Of a DNA stretch of 64,000 bases, positions 22,928 through 34,748 are shown piece by piece. The stretch is from Podospora comata (Eukaryota > Ascomycota > Sordariomycetes > Sordariales > Podosporaceae). Location of the stretch: positions 2,525,001 through 2,589,000 of the forward strand of contig CP071495.1 of assembly GCA_017354895.1 (NCBI GenBank), given 5' to 3'. The position numbers and the translations under genes are program-made. Positions within the stretch are counted from its first letter, which is position 1. The number at the start of each line of letters is the position of its first letter. The notes below the pieces were generated by a model that saw only the letters and a list, made by a program, of their open reading frames with translations, ran no database searches and was not told the DNA's origin.

Positions 22928-24248
22928 AAGGGGCTTTCGGACCTACGAATACGCAACGACATGCCGCTTTCTTTCCCAGTGAGAGATGGCGCCGCCCCCG
23001 ATCCTATTCGACTGGGGCGCTTGGGCGAATAGGCTGCTCTGTGTGAGGTTTGGGGGGCCGTCTGGTTCGATCAATATTTGCAACGATGCCTATAGGATTG
23101 GATTCCTGAGCACGGAACCCCTAGCGGGAGTTTTCGAATGGCAACCTCCGACCTGTTAGTATTACGTGTTCCCCGGGACGTACAGGAAGCGGAATTCCCG
23201 AGAATCGACGAGAAGCGGACCGGTAACAACATGAACTGAGGAGGCCGGAGAAACGACCAGTCACCGATACACCGAATTGATGCCCAGCACTAGAAGGCAT
23301 TGGTCATCTACCGGTCCCTGTATGCGCATGATCAAACCTTACAAGGACCTGTACACGACCAGTTCGATTATTGCTGGAGCACAACCCGCCTACATGCCAT
23401 GCCGACAACCAGAAAAGTATCGAGCCAAGCAGCAAGCCCAGTATCGGAGACATGCCTCTCATCATCCCCGACATGGATGAGCAGTAGGGAGCTTTGGGGT
23501 TGAAATCACCCGGCCCAAAACAGTGGGCAGTTTGGGGCTCTTCGAGTCCTGTCGTAAAGAATAAAGCCAGAGAGATATTCCAGCATGGGCGGGGAAAAAT
23601 AAATAGACGGTGACGCTGCCAGTACACATCGGCAACGGTGCGTTGGAATGGGGGCGCGAACTAAACTTACCAAAAATAAATGCATGCTTTTTGGGAGAAA
23701 AGGTTGGGGCCAAACATACATGCGATGATATTTGAATAGCGGAGCGATGGGAATGATTTGGTTTAGAGCGTGGTTTTGGCTAGTCAACATGGAAAGCTTT
23801 ATAACGATACAGGTCGAGCGACGATTTTCTTTTTGTCGTGGTTTACATAGTATGCTATCTTGGAGTAGTGTGGCATCTAGCAGGCATCTAACAATAGAAA
23901 CTTGACATTACTGCGTTCTCTTCTGTATGAGTGTGAGGTGCCCTCCTGGTATGTGTTGAGTTAGTTGAGTGACCCAATATGACGAGTGTGGTAGGTGGTA
24001 TCTCGAATGAGATAAGCCGGCACAATCCTTCCCAGAGCTTATTTGGCTGTATGCATCGTAGCACGATGATATCTAAGCAAGCCGGGAACTTTAGTCCGCC
24101 CTCGCATATATTCATAGTATGCATGATTATCCGAAGACCGAGCTCTGTTCTATATAAACAACTTTGATGTATAAGCGAGGGTTAAGTAACTGCTGGTATG
24201 ATTGCCCCATCCTTCTCCCCTTTATACAAGTTTCTTGACAATTTCAGC
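22928..24248. other. Intergenic region, 3' flank of the Sif2-like gene and promoter of the GFA gene
   Basis: About 1.3 kb between two plus-strand genes. The frames on either strand are short and unremarkable. An in-frame ATG at 24198 could extend the next gene by 17 residues (MIAPSFSPLYKFLDNFS); family proteins usually begin nearer the cysteine region, so the ATG at 24249 is preferred. Confidence 0.5.
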
Positions 24249-24824
24249 ATGGCAACCTCGACCTCGCCAACCTCGGAGCCTGCCACCACCATTCCCAGTG
24301 GTGAAACAACCAAAAACGAGCAAACCTACCCCTGCTCCTGCCACTGCGGCTCGATAACCTTTACCGTGACCCTCTCCCCCCCGCTGACAGAGCAGACAGT
24401 GATGGAATGTAACTGCTCGATTTGTCGACGGGTTGGGTATCTGCTTGTTTGTACGTCTCACTCCCCTCATCCCACCCCTTTCCCCCGTCATAGTGTGCTG
24501 AAATCAACAGACCCCCCCAAAGAAGCAGTCGTGTTCTCCGAAGACAGCCTCCCCCGCCTCTCCCGCTACCAGTTCAACACCAAACAAATCGACCACCTCT
24601 TCTGCGGTAACTGCGGCTCCAGCCTGGGCATCGACTTTTGCGAGTTTCGGCAGAAGGGGTACGGGATCAGCGTGAGGGCGTTCAACAATGTCGATCTGGA
24701 AGGGCTGAAGTACAAAAAGTGGGATGGAAAGGCCAAGCTCCCTCCTTATAGTGATGTATCCGGGGTCCAGTGGGCTTTGGACCACCCTGCTGGCGAGAAC
24801 GAGCGGAAGGAAAAGGCTACGTAG
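24249..24824 (+). CDS. GFA/CENP-V-like zinc protein (Mss4-like fold)
   Basis: Two exons, 24249-24450 and 24511-24824, with a 60-nt intron, give 171 residues. Joining restores the family block GYLLVYPPKEAVVF. Zinc ligands are visible as CSCHCGSITF, then CNCSICRRVG, then FCGNCGSSLG, the arrangement of the glutathione-dependent formaldehyde-activating (GFA) family. Fungal members are numerous and mostly of unknown substrate. The name refers to a bacterial activity that is itself disputed, so a catalytic role is not claimed here. A hydrophilic N-terminus precedes the domain and a GVQWALDHP motif closes it. The gene is convergent with the dehydrogenase downstream, with 134 bp between the stops. 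Confidence 0.88.
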   Translation: MATSTSPTSEPATTIPSGETTKNEQTYPCSCHCGSITFTVTLSPPLTEQTVMECNCSICRRVGYLLVCTSHSPHPTPFPRHSVLKSTDPPKEAVVFSEDSLPRLSRYQFNTKQIDHLFCGNCGSSLGIDFCEFRQKGYGISVRAFNNVDLEGLKYKKWDGKAKLPPYSDVSGVQWALDHPAGENERKEKAT

Positions 24825-24958
24825 TGAAGAACAAATATGATGATGTTCTTTTCGCTTGCTAATAATGCAAAACCCTCCGCCCGCTGATACGCGGTATGTA
24901 CATTCCCCTAATTTTACCAAAAACAACCCCCCACACCTCCCGATCCAGTCGCCGACTT

Positions 24959-26119
24959 TTAAAAAGCCTCAAGCTTCCCCTTCCTCCCCAACCCCGACCC
25001 TGCCCTTCCCTGAAAAGTCCTCATCCCCCTATCCACCCCGGCCAACCCCCTTACTACTTTCTGCACACCCACAGGCAGCACATTATACCAATCAACCCAC
25101 CTCGCATAAAGCGGCATCCCAATGCTCGCATTCTGCCCGTTGTCAATCGCCTTGATCACCTCCTTCGCCACATCAACCGGCTCCACCACCGGGGCCAAGA
25201 ACGCGTTGGGTGTCTTCACCCCAGCAAACAAAGGCGTGGAGAGCTGCCCCGGGGTGACAAGCACCGTTCTAATCTCGGGGTGTGATTCCTTCAGTTCCGC
25301 CGAGAGAGACTTGTGAAGAGCGGTGACGCCAGCTTTGGCGGCGGCGTAATCCGTCAGCTGCGCGGCGCCGAGGGTGCCAATTACGGACGAGATTGTCACA
25401 ATCGTTCCGCCGGTCTCGGAGCGCGTCATGCCCGGGAGGAAGGTCTTGATAGTGTAAAAGTGGGAGAGGAGGTTGGTGGTGAGGGAACGGTCGATTTCGG
25501 GGAGGGAGAGGGACAAGAGGGGTTTGCCGAGGACGACGGCTGCGTTGTTGATCAGGATTGTAGGGGGGCCGAGCTGAACAGACAGACAGAATGTTAGTGA
25601 TATAAAGGGGGTGAAATAGAGGAGGAAAAAGGGGCAACCAACCTCGCGCTCAATCTTCTCGGCAACCTTTGCGATCTGCTCCTTGTCGCCAACATCACAC
25701 TTGTAATACGTCACCCCCCTTGCCTCCCCATTCTCCATCTCCTCCACGTCCAGCACGGCAACCGTCGCGCCGCGCATACCATAGACCTCAGCAATCAGCA
25801 GCCCGAGCCCGGAAGCGCCACCAGTAATGACAATGACCTCCTCGCTGAGGTCCACCTCACGAGGGAGGCCAAAGGCGAGACGGTCGTTAATCACGCCAGC
25901 CATCCAGATCAGGGTGATGGCGCCGGCCCAGGCGAAGGAGACGAGCATGGGGGGCGCGTCCCAGTGCATGTTTTGCGCGCGGAAGCAAAGGGGGATGATC
26001 CAGGCGATGAAGGGGTGGAAGAAGGTGGTTTTGAAGACTTTGACGATCAGGTCGATGGAGAGGGGGGCGAACCAGCTGTCCCCTCGGGAGGGGTGGCCGG
26101 CGTAGGGGGAGGGCGCCAT
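24959..26119 (-). CDS. Membrane-anchored short-chain dehydrogenase/reductase
   Basis: Two exons, 26119-25643 and 25573-24959, join to 363 residues. An N-terminal hydrophobic segment (about 57-77, LVSFAWAGAITLIWMAG, preceded by another at 30-46) suggests an ER or lipid-droplet anchor. The Rossmann part follows with the cofactor motif TGGASGLG (about 99-106), a beta-strand Asp (AVLDV) that favours NAD(H), NNAA (168-171), Asn193, Ser222 in TISSV, and the catalytic Tyr235-x3-Lys239 (DYAAAKAG). This layout matches the classical SDR group that includes human RDH10/SDR16C and 17-beta-HSD11 types, acting on retinoid, sterol or fatty alcohols. The substrate here is unknown. The 69-nt intron is a multiple of three and stays open, so it is easily mistaken for coding; removing it restores EREL-GPPTILINN. 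Confidence 0.9.
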   Translation of the reverse strand: MAPSPYAGHPSRGDSWFAPLSIDLIVKVFKTTFFHPFIAWIIPLCFRAQNMHWDAPPMLVSFAWAGAITLIWMAGVINDRLAFGLPREVDLSEEVIVITGGASGLGLLIAEVYGMRGATVAVLDVEEMENGEARGVTYYKCDVGDKEQIAKVAEKIEREVGCPFFLLYFTPFISLTFCLSVQLGPPTILINNAAVVLGKPLLSLSLPEIDRSLTTNLLSHFYTIKTFLPGMTRSETGGTIVTISSVIGTLGAAQLTDYAAAKAGVTALHKSLSAELKESHPEIRTVLVTPGQLSTPLFAGVKTPNAFLAPVVEPVDVAKEVIKAIDNGQNASIGMPLYARWVDWYNVLPVGVQKVVRGLAGVDRGMRTFQGRAGSGLGRKGKLEAF

Positions 26120-26276
26120 GTTGTCTGTGTGGTGGTGATTATGTTTAATAGGGGTTGAGAGCTTGAAGCTATGCGCGTTGCTGATGGCTAGGAAATTAAA
26201 CTTTCGGATAGGTAGGAATGTCTTGGATTCTTCTGCCAGAAAAGAATACTGAAGAAAAGGTATAGTACAGAGACTG

Positions 26277-26301
26277 GAAGAAGAAGAAGAAGAAGAAGAA
26301 A
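26277..26301. repeat. (GAA)n trinucleotide microsatellite
   Basis: Eight uninterrupted AGA/GAA units upstream of the dehydrogenase start codon. The repeat forms a pure purine tract on the plus strand. Confidence 0.85.
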
Positions 26302-26727
26302 GATGGGATGAGAAAGAGAGTGCAAGTTAGAAAGCTCTCCCTGGTGTGACTTTTTCTTGGTGTCACGACTTGTTGGCGGCGGTGGCAGTAGTAGCAAAGC
26401 GCACAGCTCAACAACCGTTGCGACGTTGAAACGTTGATGGACCGTGCGTGCTACCCCTAGCTTGTTTCAATTCCATTCTTGGACTTTGCGCGCTTGGGAT
26501 GGAATTCTGGCCCAGTGCACCTTCCCACCCCTGCATCAAATTCCCACTGTGTGCTTGGCACTTGTCACTTGTTCCCTCGGTGCGCCGCCGCCGGCTGCCA
26601 ACATCTGGACATCAAACCGACCGTCTGTAACCATCAGGGTTCTCATTGTCAACCCCGTGCTGCTACTCCATAGACTTCTGGATAGTACTCGATAAGACCG
26701 CGATATGCATTTTCCGATAAGAGATCT

Positions 26728-26776
<49 letters not shown>
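26728..26776. repeat. (CAA)n trinucleotide microsatellite in a 5' leader
   Basis: About 16 CAA units, followed by CAATAACAACAACAACC, ending some 10 bp upstream of the transporter ATG at 26797. Unstructured CAA leaders are known to favour ribosome scanning; a role here is inference. Confidence 0.9.
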
Positions 26777-26777
<1 letters not shown>

Positions 26778-26796
26778 AACAACAACAACCGCAGTG

Positions 26797-28471
26797 ATGA
26801 GCAGCGCGCAGGAACCTCTTATTTCGGCCTCGGAGCGGGTAGATGCTGGTGGGGATCATGATGAACAACAAGGCGATGAAGCCGGCCGTCTCGAATCCGG
26901 GAAAGCGATCCCCGCGGCGCCGAGTTGGTTTATCTGGCTGTTGACCTTGTCGGCGGGGATATCAGGGTTGCTGTTTGGTTGTATGTGCGCTTTCTCATCC
27001 TGATCTCACTCACGAAATGCGTGGTGTTGACATCCAATCCCAAAGACGACACAGGCGTCATATCATCTACTCTCGTCTCCCTCGGCGAGTCCCTCTCCAA
27101 CCGACCGCTTAACTCCCTCGACAAGTCACTCATCACCGCTTCCACCTCCCTCTTCGCGCTTTTGATCTCGCCGTTCTCGTCGGTTCTTGCCGATAGTCTC
27201 GGAAGGAAAAGAGTAATACTCGTGGCAGATGTGCTGTTTGTTCTGGGAGCCGGGGTGCAAGCAGCATGCTCAACAGTCTGGGTGATGGTGGTTGGGAGGA
27301 GTATCGTTGGTATGGCGGTGGGAGCAGCAAGCTTCGTCGTGCCGCTATACATTGCTGAGCTGGCCCCGGCGGAACACAGAGGGAGGTTGGTGACCATGAA
27401 CGTCATCTTCATTACATTGGGCCAGGTCGTTGCGTACATTGTTGGATATGGATTTGGGGAATATGGGCACCCAGAGACCGCGTGGAGATGGATGGTTGGC
27501 TTGGGAGGATTGCCAGCAGTGGTGCAGCTTTTCATGATGACGGTTATGCCCGAAACACCGAGATGGTTGGTCATGGTGGGGAGGGGATTGGAAGCTAGGG
27601 GTGTCGTTGAGAAAGTTGCTGGCGGAAACGTTGCTGCCCGCGAGGTCGATGCTACGGTCAAAAGCATTGAGATCGAAGTTAGGGAAGAACAAGATGCAAG
27701 ACGGCTGCGAAGAAGGAGAGGCGAGAGCAAGGCCGGTTGGGCCGAAGGTTTCGACGAGCTGTTGAACATCAGGAGAAATAAGAGGGCGTTGGCGATCGCT
27801 TGCTTATTGCAAGGCTTACAGCAATTGTGTGGTTTTGTAAGTTTTCCGATCATGAACAATGGCGCATGTTCAATGCTAACACGGTGTCTCAGAACTCGCT
27901 CATGTACTTCTCGGCGACAATCTTCGAGATGCTCGGCTTCCCGATCCCGACTCTTACCTCCCTTGTCGTGGCAGTCACCAACTTCGCGTTTACCTTGGTG
28001 GCTCTTCTCATCATCGACCGCATTGGAAGAAGACGCATCCTTCTCTGGTCTATTCCATGGATGGTGTTTGGGCTACTCCTTGCTGCCTTTGGCTTCTTTC
28101 TGAGCGGAGTCACAGATAGCGATGCGCCCGGATCTCCAGTCGTCATCCTGATCAGCATCATGATGTATGTGGCAGGCTATGCGATTGGTCTCGGAAACGT
28201 CCCATGGATGCAGAGCGAGTTGTTTGCCCTCAACGTGCGGTCACTGGGAAGCGGCATAGCAACGGCCACAAACTGGGGCGCCAACTTTGTCATTGGCCTG
28301 TCCTTCTTGATGTTGATGGACTTGTTGGGCCCGCCGCTGACGTTTACTCTATACGCCTTGATCTGCATTGGAGGGTACGTGTTGATCTGGAGATTCTACC
28401 CAGAGACAGCCGGCTTGTCTCTCGAAGACGCTGCCTCGCTGTTGGAGGATGACAATTGGGGTGTGAGGTGA
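26797..28471 (+). CDS. MFS sugar transporter, myo-inositol transporter type
   Basis: Three exons, 26797-26980, 27046-27836 and 27893-28471, give 517 residues, the normal size for fungal inositol/sugar porters. Splicing creates LLFGYDTGVISSTLVSLGESL, the TM1 signature characteristic of inositol transporters. Other family marks are DSLGRKRVILVADVLFVLG, VGRSIVGMAVGAASFVVPLYIAELAP-x-x-x-RGRLVTMN, the MPETPRWLVMVGR loop and the late PETAGLSLEDA. Twelve hydrophobic segments can be counted, with a charged cytosolic loop (EVREEQDARRLRRRRGESK) between TM6 and TM7. It would take up inositol or a hexose by proton symport at the plasma membrane. The gene is divergent from the dehydrogenase, sharing 677 bp, which allows but does not show co-regulation. 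Confidence 0.9.
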
Positions 28472-28493
28472 TTTGAGGTGAGGTGAGGTGAGG
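28465..28493. repeat. (GAGGT)n short tandem repeat overlapping the transporter stop
   Basis: TGAGGTGATTTGAGGTGAGGTGAGGTGAGGT: a 5-bp unit repeated about five times, beginning in the last codons of the transporter and continuing into the 3' flank. Confidence 0.7.
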
Positions 28494-30292
28494 TACAGCC
28501 TCACAGTGGAGACAAACCGAACGGCTGGCGCCATCTAGAACCATCGTGACGCACCCATGCAAGCCACTCCAGCGGGAAGTGAGCAGCAGAAAAAAGCTTG
28601 ACGTCCATCCGAAATGGATCCCCTCACGGCCCGAAGGGCAGGGTTCCTGATTGCGCGGAAGAGTCCGCAACATCGTGAACTCACCTCGAACTGCAAGGCT
28701 ACTGGCGGCTAGAATCGGCAATTGGCGGGATTGGATGGTCTGAACAGCCTTGTTGGGCAGCATGAAAACATGGGAGGCGGGACAGCCCATGAGTCGGTTC
28801 GTATCAACTATCGTCAAATTGTGGGAAAGGGGAAATTATTCGTCAATGGAAAAAAAAGTTTTCACCTGTGCTCCCCCATGTCTCGTATCCACATGGCAAT
28901 TCAAATGAAGCTGTTGTATCGTGGGAAGCGTGGACGGAAAAAAACGTTAGCCCGGTGTGGTGGTGTTGATTGTGATTGGCGAATTGCATGGGGAGGATGG
29001 GCCGCTGAGACCAGACGGCATTGACGTAATCCCGCAGCCACAAACCAAATGTCTGGAGTTTAGAGCTACGTCTCGCCTCCCGAGGTTCGTTTTTAAGAGG
29101 AGCAGATTCCCGTTTTATATCCGCCGCAGGTGCTATCATGACACCGGATGCGGATGCGAAAGCATCCATCATCGTCAACATCCCGTTGTTCGGTGGTCGG
29201 GATTAATTCATTGCGATCAGAGCTGAACACAAAATCTTGCTTGTGTCGGTGTAGGGGATCTAATGAGAGAACAAAACGGAGGGATTCTGGGCTCTTCTGA
29301 TCTGATGTTCAAAACTTTCAGGACCCCACCAACGCTGTCATGGTGGGGAATGGAAGTTTGATAATGGGCCCAGCGGGGATCACCGGTTCGAGCTCCGTGA
29401 CTCCATCTTGCCTGCATCGCCTGGAATGAAAAGGGATGGTCCTTGTTTAGTTTCTCAATGGGCACCAGATTGGAAATGGGCAAAGGGTCGGTGTCCCCGC
29501 TACCAACAATGTGTATCTTCCTTTTGCTTCATGATTTAGCAACCTACGTTGATATCAATCAACGGCAGTTCTACAAGAAAAATGTCCCGTTCGAGTCACA
29601 GGAGTGCTGCTACAGGGTTCTGTCGTTGACATGCAGTTCGATGCGGTTATCAAGCCGGAATGCTACAGCATTTGTACATATGTACGGTGGTGAGTAAGCC
29701 AAGGTGGGCTTCCCAAGAACGCGAAGTGCCGAGGCCGCATCGATCAACCTTGTCATCTGGTTTTTTTGTTGCGCCTCCGTGCGTGGCGCCGTTCAAAAAG
29801 CAACCCGGCCTCGGGAACGGCACCAGCAAACCAGGGGGTGGGTGGACTAGACGCACTTTCACCGAGGAATTGGTGTGACAATTGGGCAAAAGAAGCTCCA
29901 TTTTTCTTTGCTATATCGATCTCCCGTTGGGTCTGAGAGTTTCCCCCGTAGTATGCTATGACTGTGACCCTTCTATTTGCCTTGGTAAGAAAATCCGGAT
30001 AGGGATTACTCAATCGGGTAGCTGAAGAACAGCAGAGATCCAGGGGGGGGTCTGGATGGTGGTCCCCCAGATGTCCTCGTCATTGTTATAAGATCTGGGT
30101 TCCCCCCTCTTGGAAAGATCTGATGGCAAAATCTTAATCAATCACTTACACCACGATTTGACGAACACTTCTGTTTCAAGTTGTTCGTTTTGGTATTAGT
30201 CTTTTTGGCTCTTCTCACAGTTCACTCGCCTGATATCACCACCAACCCTCAACACCAGATCAAGCAGCTTCTTCTCAGTGTCGATAGTGTCG
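28472..30292. other. Intergenic region between two MFS genes
   Basis: About 1.8 kb. The left part is 3' flank; the right end is the presumed promoter of the exporter gene. A minus-strand frame at 29753-30013 looks partly protein-like but has no ATG and no recognisable family. Nothing else is supported. Confidence 0.45.
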
Positions 30293-32282
30293 ATGGGACC
30301 CAACACCGTCGACCGCGCCCTCGAGGCGGCAGAACACGACGCCGCCACCCCAATCTCCCCAACCCCAACCCACCATGAGCTCCCCCACCGAACAAGCGCC
30401 GAGATTGAGCGCGTCATCTCCGCGAGCTCGGTATCCTCCGCCTCCTCCTCTCACTCGGCCCGGTCCCGCAGACCCTCCACCGTCGGCACCGGCATAGTCG
30501 GCGTGGGCATGTCCCGAGTCTCCACCTCCCGAGACCTCCCCCCAACCGAGCTCGGCCGCATCCAGACCGCCCGCAGCCAGCACAGCGCAACCGTCGGCCG
30601 TTCCATCCGCTCCAGACGAAGCCGTGCCTCCCTCGTTAAGCCCCTTCCCCCCTTCGGCGCCGGAAAGCCATACCCACCCCTCCTACCCAATCAAGAGGAC
30701 TTCGTCGTCGAGTTCGACGGCCCTGATGACCCCCTCCACGCTCAAAACTGGCCCATGGCCAAGAAGTACGTTCTCCCCCCCATCTTTCCCACTTATCCCC
30801 TCATCACTGCTAACCACCCTCCCTAGACTTCTCACAGCAACAATGCTAGGCTACACAACAATGATCGCCTCCTTCGGCTCCTCCATCTTCTCCGCCGCCA
30901 CCCGCGCCGTCGCAGCCGACTTTGGCGTATCCCCTGACGTCTCCCTCCTCGGCGTATCCCTCTACGTCCTCGGCTTCGCCACCGGCCCAACCTTCTGGGC
31001 TCCCCTATCCGAGCTCAAAGGCCGTCGCTTACCCCTGGTAGCCTCCATGTTCGGCTTCACCATCTTCAACCTCGCCTGCGGAACCGCCAAAGACCTCCAG
31101 ACCGTCCTCATCACGAGGTTCTTTGCCGGTTTTTTCGGTGCTTGCCCCCTTGCTGTCGTTGCAGCTGTCTTCTCAGACATGTTTGACAACCGCACGCGTG
31201 GCATGGCCATCACCGTGTTCAGCATGACTGTCTTCACCGGTCCCATGCTGGCGCCGTTTATCGGCGGGTTCATGGTTGAGGATGAGAGCATCGGGTGGAG
31301 GTGGACGGCCTATCTCATTGCGATCATGGGTGCTGTCGCTTTTATTATCGATCTGATCTTCCTCGAGGAGACCTATCCCCCCGTTATTCTGGTCAGCAAA
31401 GCCGCCGAGCTGAGGAGGAGGACCCTCAACTGGGGCATCCACGCCAAGCAGGAAGAGATTGAAATCGATGTCAAGGAGTTGATCACAAAAAACTTTTCCC
31501 GGCCGATGAGGCTTCTCTTCTGCGAGCCGATCGTCACGCTGTTGTCGGTGTACATGGCGTTTATTTACGGGCTGCTCTATCTCTTTTTGACGGCGTATCC
31601 GTTTGTCTTCATGGGGGTCCACGGCATGTCTGCCGGTGTGGCCGGGCTCACGTTTTTCGGCATGATTATCGGGCAGATCATCGCCGGTGTTACCGTGTTG
31701 ATGCAGCAGCCTTGGTATGCAAGGAAGCTGGCTGCCAACAATGGGGTGCCGGTTCCCGAGTGGAGGTTGCCCTCTGTCATTGCTGGAGGTGTGGCTTTTG
31801 CGATTGGGTTGTTTTGGTTCGGGTGGACGGGCTTCACCAAGGATATTCACTGGATTTGGCCGACACTTTCTGGTTTGATGACGGGATTCGGGATAGCCAG
31901 CATCTTCTTGCAGGCGCTGAACTATCTCGTCGATTCGTATCTGATGTTTGCCGCTTCGGCGATCGCGGGCAACACCTTCTTGCGGTCGTTGGCCGGAGCG
32001 GCCTTCCCGCTGTTTGCGAGATACATGTTTGAAGGGATGGGCACCCAGTGGGCCAGCACGCTTCTTGGTTGCATCGGTGTGGCGCTCGTGCCTATTCCGG
32101 TCATCTTTTACATGTATGGTGATCGGATCAGGGCGAAGAGCGCTTATGCCCCGACCTTTGGTGCTGGGCCGGAAGTGGCGGAGAGCGAGACGGGGGATGA
32201 TTCTGAGCTCGGACACGGAGAGAAGGAGGCGCCTAGCAGCGTGCCCAGGACGGACATGGATGCTGCCCAGAGGGCAGTCTAA
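30293..32282 (+). CDS. MFS drug/polyamine-type exporter (DHA1 family)
   Basis: Two exons, 30293-30765 and 30827-32282, give 642 residues. The start is the ATG at 30293 (MGPNTVDRALEAAEHDA). A Ser/Arg-rich cytosolic N-terminus of about 150 residues ends in VEFDGPDDPLHAQNWPMAKK, the pre-TM1 sequence of fungal DHA1 transporters (Flr1/Tpo1/Mdr type). Twelve membrane segments follow, with motif A-like SELKGRRLPL and RTRGMAITVFSMTVFTGPMLAPFIGGF with GWRWTAYLIAI, typical of the drug:H+ antiporter-1 group. The central loop is EETYPPVILVSKAAELRRRT. It probably exports toxic compounds or polyamines across the plasma membrane. No biosynthetic gene lies next to it, so the substrate is open. Confidence 0.9.
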
Positions 32283-34748
32283 TGGTTGAGAAACAAGATG
32301 GAGAGGAAACTGGATCATGTCGTTTGAGCATTGGCGTTTTGGACATTTGGTTTTTGTGCATTTTTTGGAAGAGGAACGAACTCGATACCCAGCTGTGCAT
32401 AGATATTGGTTGACTCTGATGCATGATCAACGAGATAATGTAATAATGGTTTTTGCGTTAAACTAGACTTTGTTAGCTGATACTTGAGCTCTCCAATGAT
32501 GCGAATTAAAGTACTCGCGCTAGCGGTAAAGTGTCATAATGTGCTTCGAGACCAAGATCTAAGGAATATCGTTACCCCAATACTAGCCGGTGGGCCGGGC
32601 CGGGGCATCACCAGGTGGGAACAAGATCAAGAAACGCATGATGCTAAAGTGGTGACTGGAGATGGGAAACCTGGTGTTGGTTGTCACCCCTGAACCTGGG
32701 CCTGGGTTGACTTGAGCAAGAGAAGTGGGGGTTGCTCCATTTCAGGGGTTGTGGGGGAGGAGTAGATAATCCTTGTTGCGCATCATTCCCCAGCGATAGC
32801 GATAACTTTATTCCTGCTTTGGGCAAAAGATCGATTCCAAGGGTTTCGAGCTCGAGAGAGAGGGGGAGGGGTAAATCCTTTGATTTCTGGGCCAGGCCCC
32901 CGCGATTCAGTCTTGCTCTCGATTCTTGAGTCTGTCTGACGGCAAATGCGAATCTAGCATGTTGCTTTTCGTCTTGTGGGTTTCTCCGAGGGACGGTGTA
33001 AGTCGGCAGCTCACCAGTCGAATTCTTGTTCTTTTTCTCTCCAAGATTTTGTCTCAGTATCATATGAAAAGAAAGGGCAAGCGCCACAGGGTCGTGTTCT
33101 GGGACAGCCACGCTGAGCAGACAGACCCGCCAATATGGTATCGCTCCCAAAAAGATTAGTTTTGCGGGCAGACGTCCTGCAGGCCGGTATTAAAAAGTCA
33201 CGCCACGCGTCTGGCATGGGGAGATAAGCATTGCCTGGGTGAAGTACTTGGATCGAGTACAAGAATTACAATCTGGCCAAGGTACGATGCGATAGTATCG
33301 GGGCAAAAGTCGTGTTCGTGAATTTATCTTCCGCCAGCATGGCAACAGGAAATGCCTCAAGGACGACCGGGCGGTGTGACGATGGATGCTGGTGCCCGGA
33401 AACTTGTTGTGTGTAACAAAGCAGCCAACATCCACAGCCATCTGTCGTACCAATGATGGTGTGGGTGGCTGCAGGAGCTGCCAAGACTGATATCGTCTAA
33501 AGACACCTGCTCTTGGGCAGAATCAAGGGTCTCGCATGGCCTTTGATCGACGGTCAAGAAGTGGCTTGACACGAGACATTCTAGATAGCTGTCATTTGAC
33601 TTCTGGATGGCATGTGGGTGACACTTGATAGACGGCGTCGATCTATCTGGTTGCTCGTCTTACCTGGCCGAGTGATGAAGTGCAACACTCGCGTCAGGAA
33701 CACCGCTGTGTCGAATTGAACTGCAGAGCAAGCATTGAATGCATGGGGGCTAGTAGGCGAATTCATGCTGAATATTCACATACTACCTACAGATACAATA
33801 TCGTGGTGTCCCGCTGCACTGGAAAAGGCGGAGTGATAGGAGTGACGGGCAACGAGGGGCTGAGAAAAGTGTGGGGTTCTCCCCCACGTCCCTTCCTCCC
33901 CGGGCTCTTCCTTCCGTGTCCTGTCCGACTTCAGCCGACTGCTCTTTCCTCAACAACAGCCTCGCGACTTCCCAAACGATGTCTCGATCACCGATCCAAA
34001 TCATAGATAGGCACATCATCTGACCGGCACGTAACCACCCCGCCAAGTCAACTGACGATGACAATGTCGGAGGGGCTGCACGAGAGAGCTCGGCGGGAGG
34101 GCTAGAGGTCAGAACCGAATCGTCCTGAAATTATATCAGGGCTGTGCCTCAATCTTCGGTACTCAGCAGGGACCCTGGCAGATACACGCCCCCATCCCGC
34201 GTTGAGCAAGGTGCAGACGATGGAACCCATGCCAGAACAGGGCCAGCCAAACAGAGGCTTGTATTCCTTATCTCTAGCCATCAGTCAGCCAATGAAACAA
34301 ACCACCATCTCCAGTAAACTCCCTTCTTGATATCAGCATCACTGTGGGGACACATGCCCACCTGCGAAGCACACAAGTAAGAAGAGACTTGGGGGTAGTG
34401 GCCGTTAAGTACATATGATGTACATGGAGCACAACTTGAGACATTTCATGACGCTGAGCATTGCCTTGCTGTAATTATAGTGTGTGGTGAGCCGGGTCGA
34501 CGAACCGGAGATGTAAAGACGCCTCACCTCACACTACCTGCGGCCGCCCCTCCGTCCAGTTGCTCCTTCCATCTGTACTTTTTTTCTCAACAATCCGGCG
34601 GCGAACTCGGGTACCCCTCTAGGTTTCTTTGAACAGCTGTCCCCAGAAAGGAGCGGTTTCTTCAGTAAATACTACTTTTGTATTGTGCTTCTTCATCACA
34701 CAACTACCACCGGCAGCATCAACAGCACAGCAACACCATATCCGGGCC
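32283..34748. other. Intergenic region, no supported gene
   Basis: About 2.5 kb between two plus-strand genes. Frames at 32644-33150 and 33680-34064 lack conserved motifs. The region right of about 34480 should include the promoter and leader of the pseudokinase gene; the frame of that gene stays open upstream to about 34629 without another ATG. Confidence 0.45.

Larger units (their letters stand above)
26120..26796. other. Shared divergent promoter region with two trinucleotide repeats
   Basis: About 680 bp between the divergent starts of the dehydrogenase (minus) and the transporter (plus). It contains an (AGA)n run at 26277-26301 and a longer (CAA)n run at 26728-26776, the latter inside the presumed 5' leader of the transporter. 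Confidence 0.5.

Noticed and set aside
29379-29400. Second T-loop-like sequence (GGTTCGAGCT)
   Set aside because: The T stem has mismatches and no cloverleaf can be drawn around it.
29753-30013. 86-codon minus-strand frame (VIAYYGGNSQTQREIDIAKK region) considered as a transposon remnant
   Set aside because: No transposase or reverse-transcriptase motif is visible and it lacks an ATG; the evidence is too weak.
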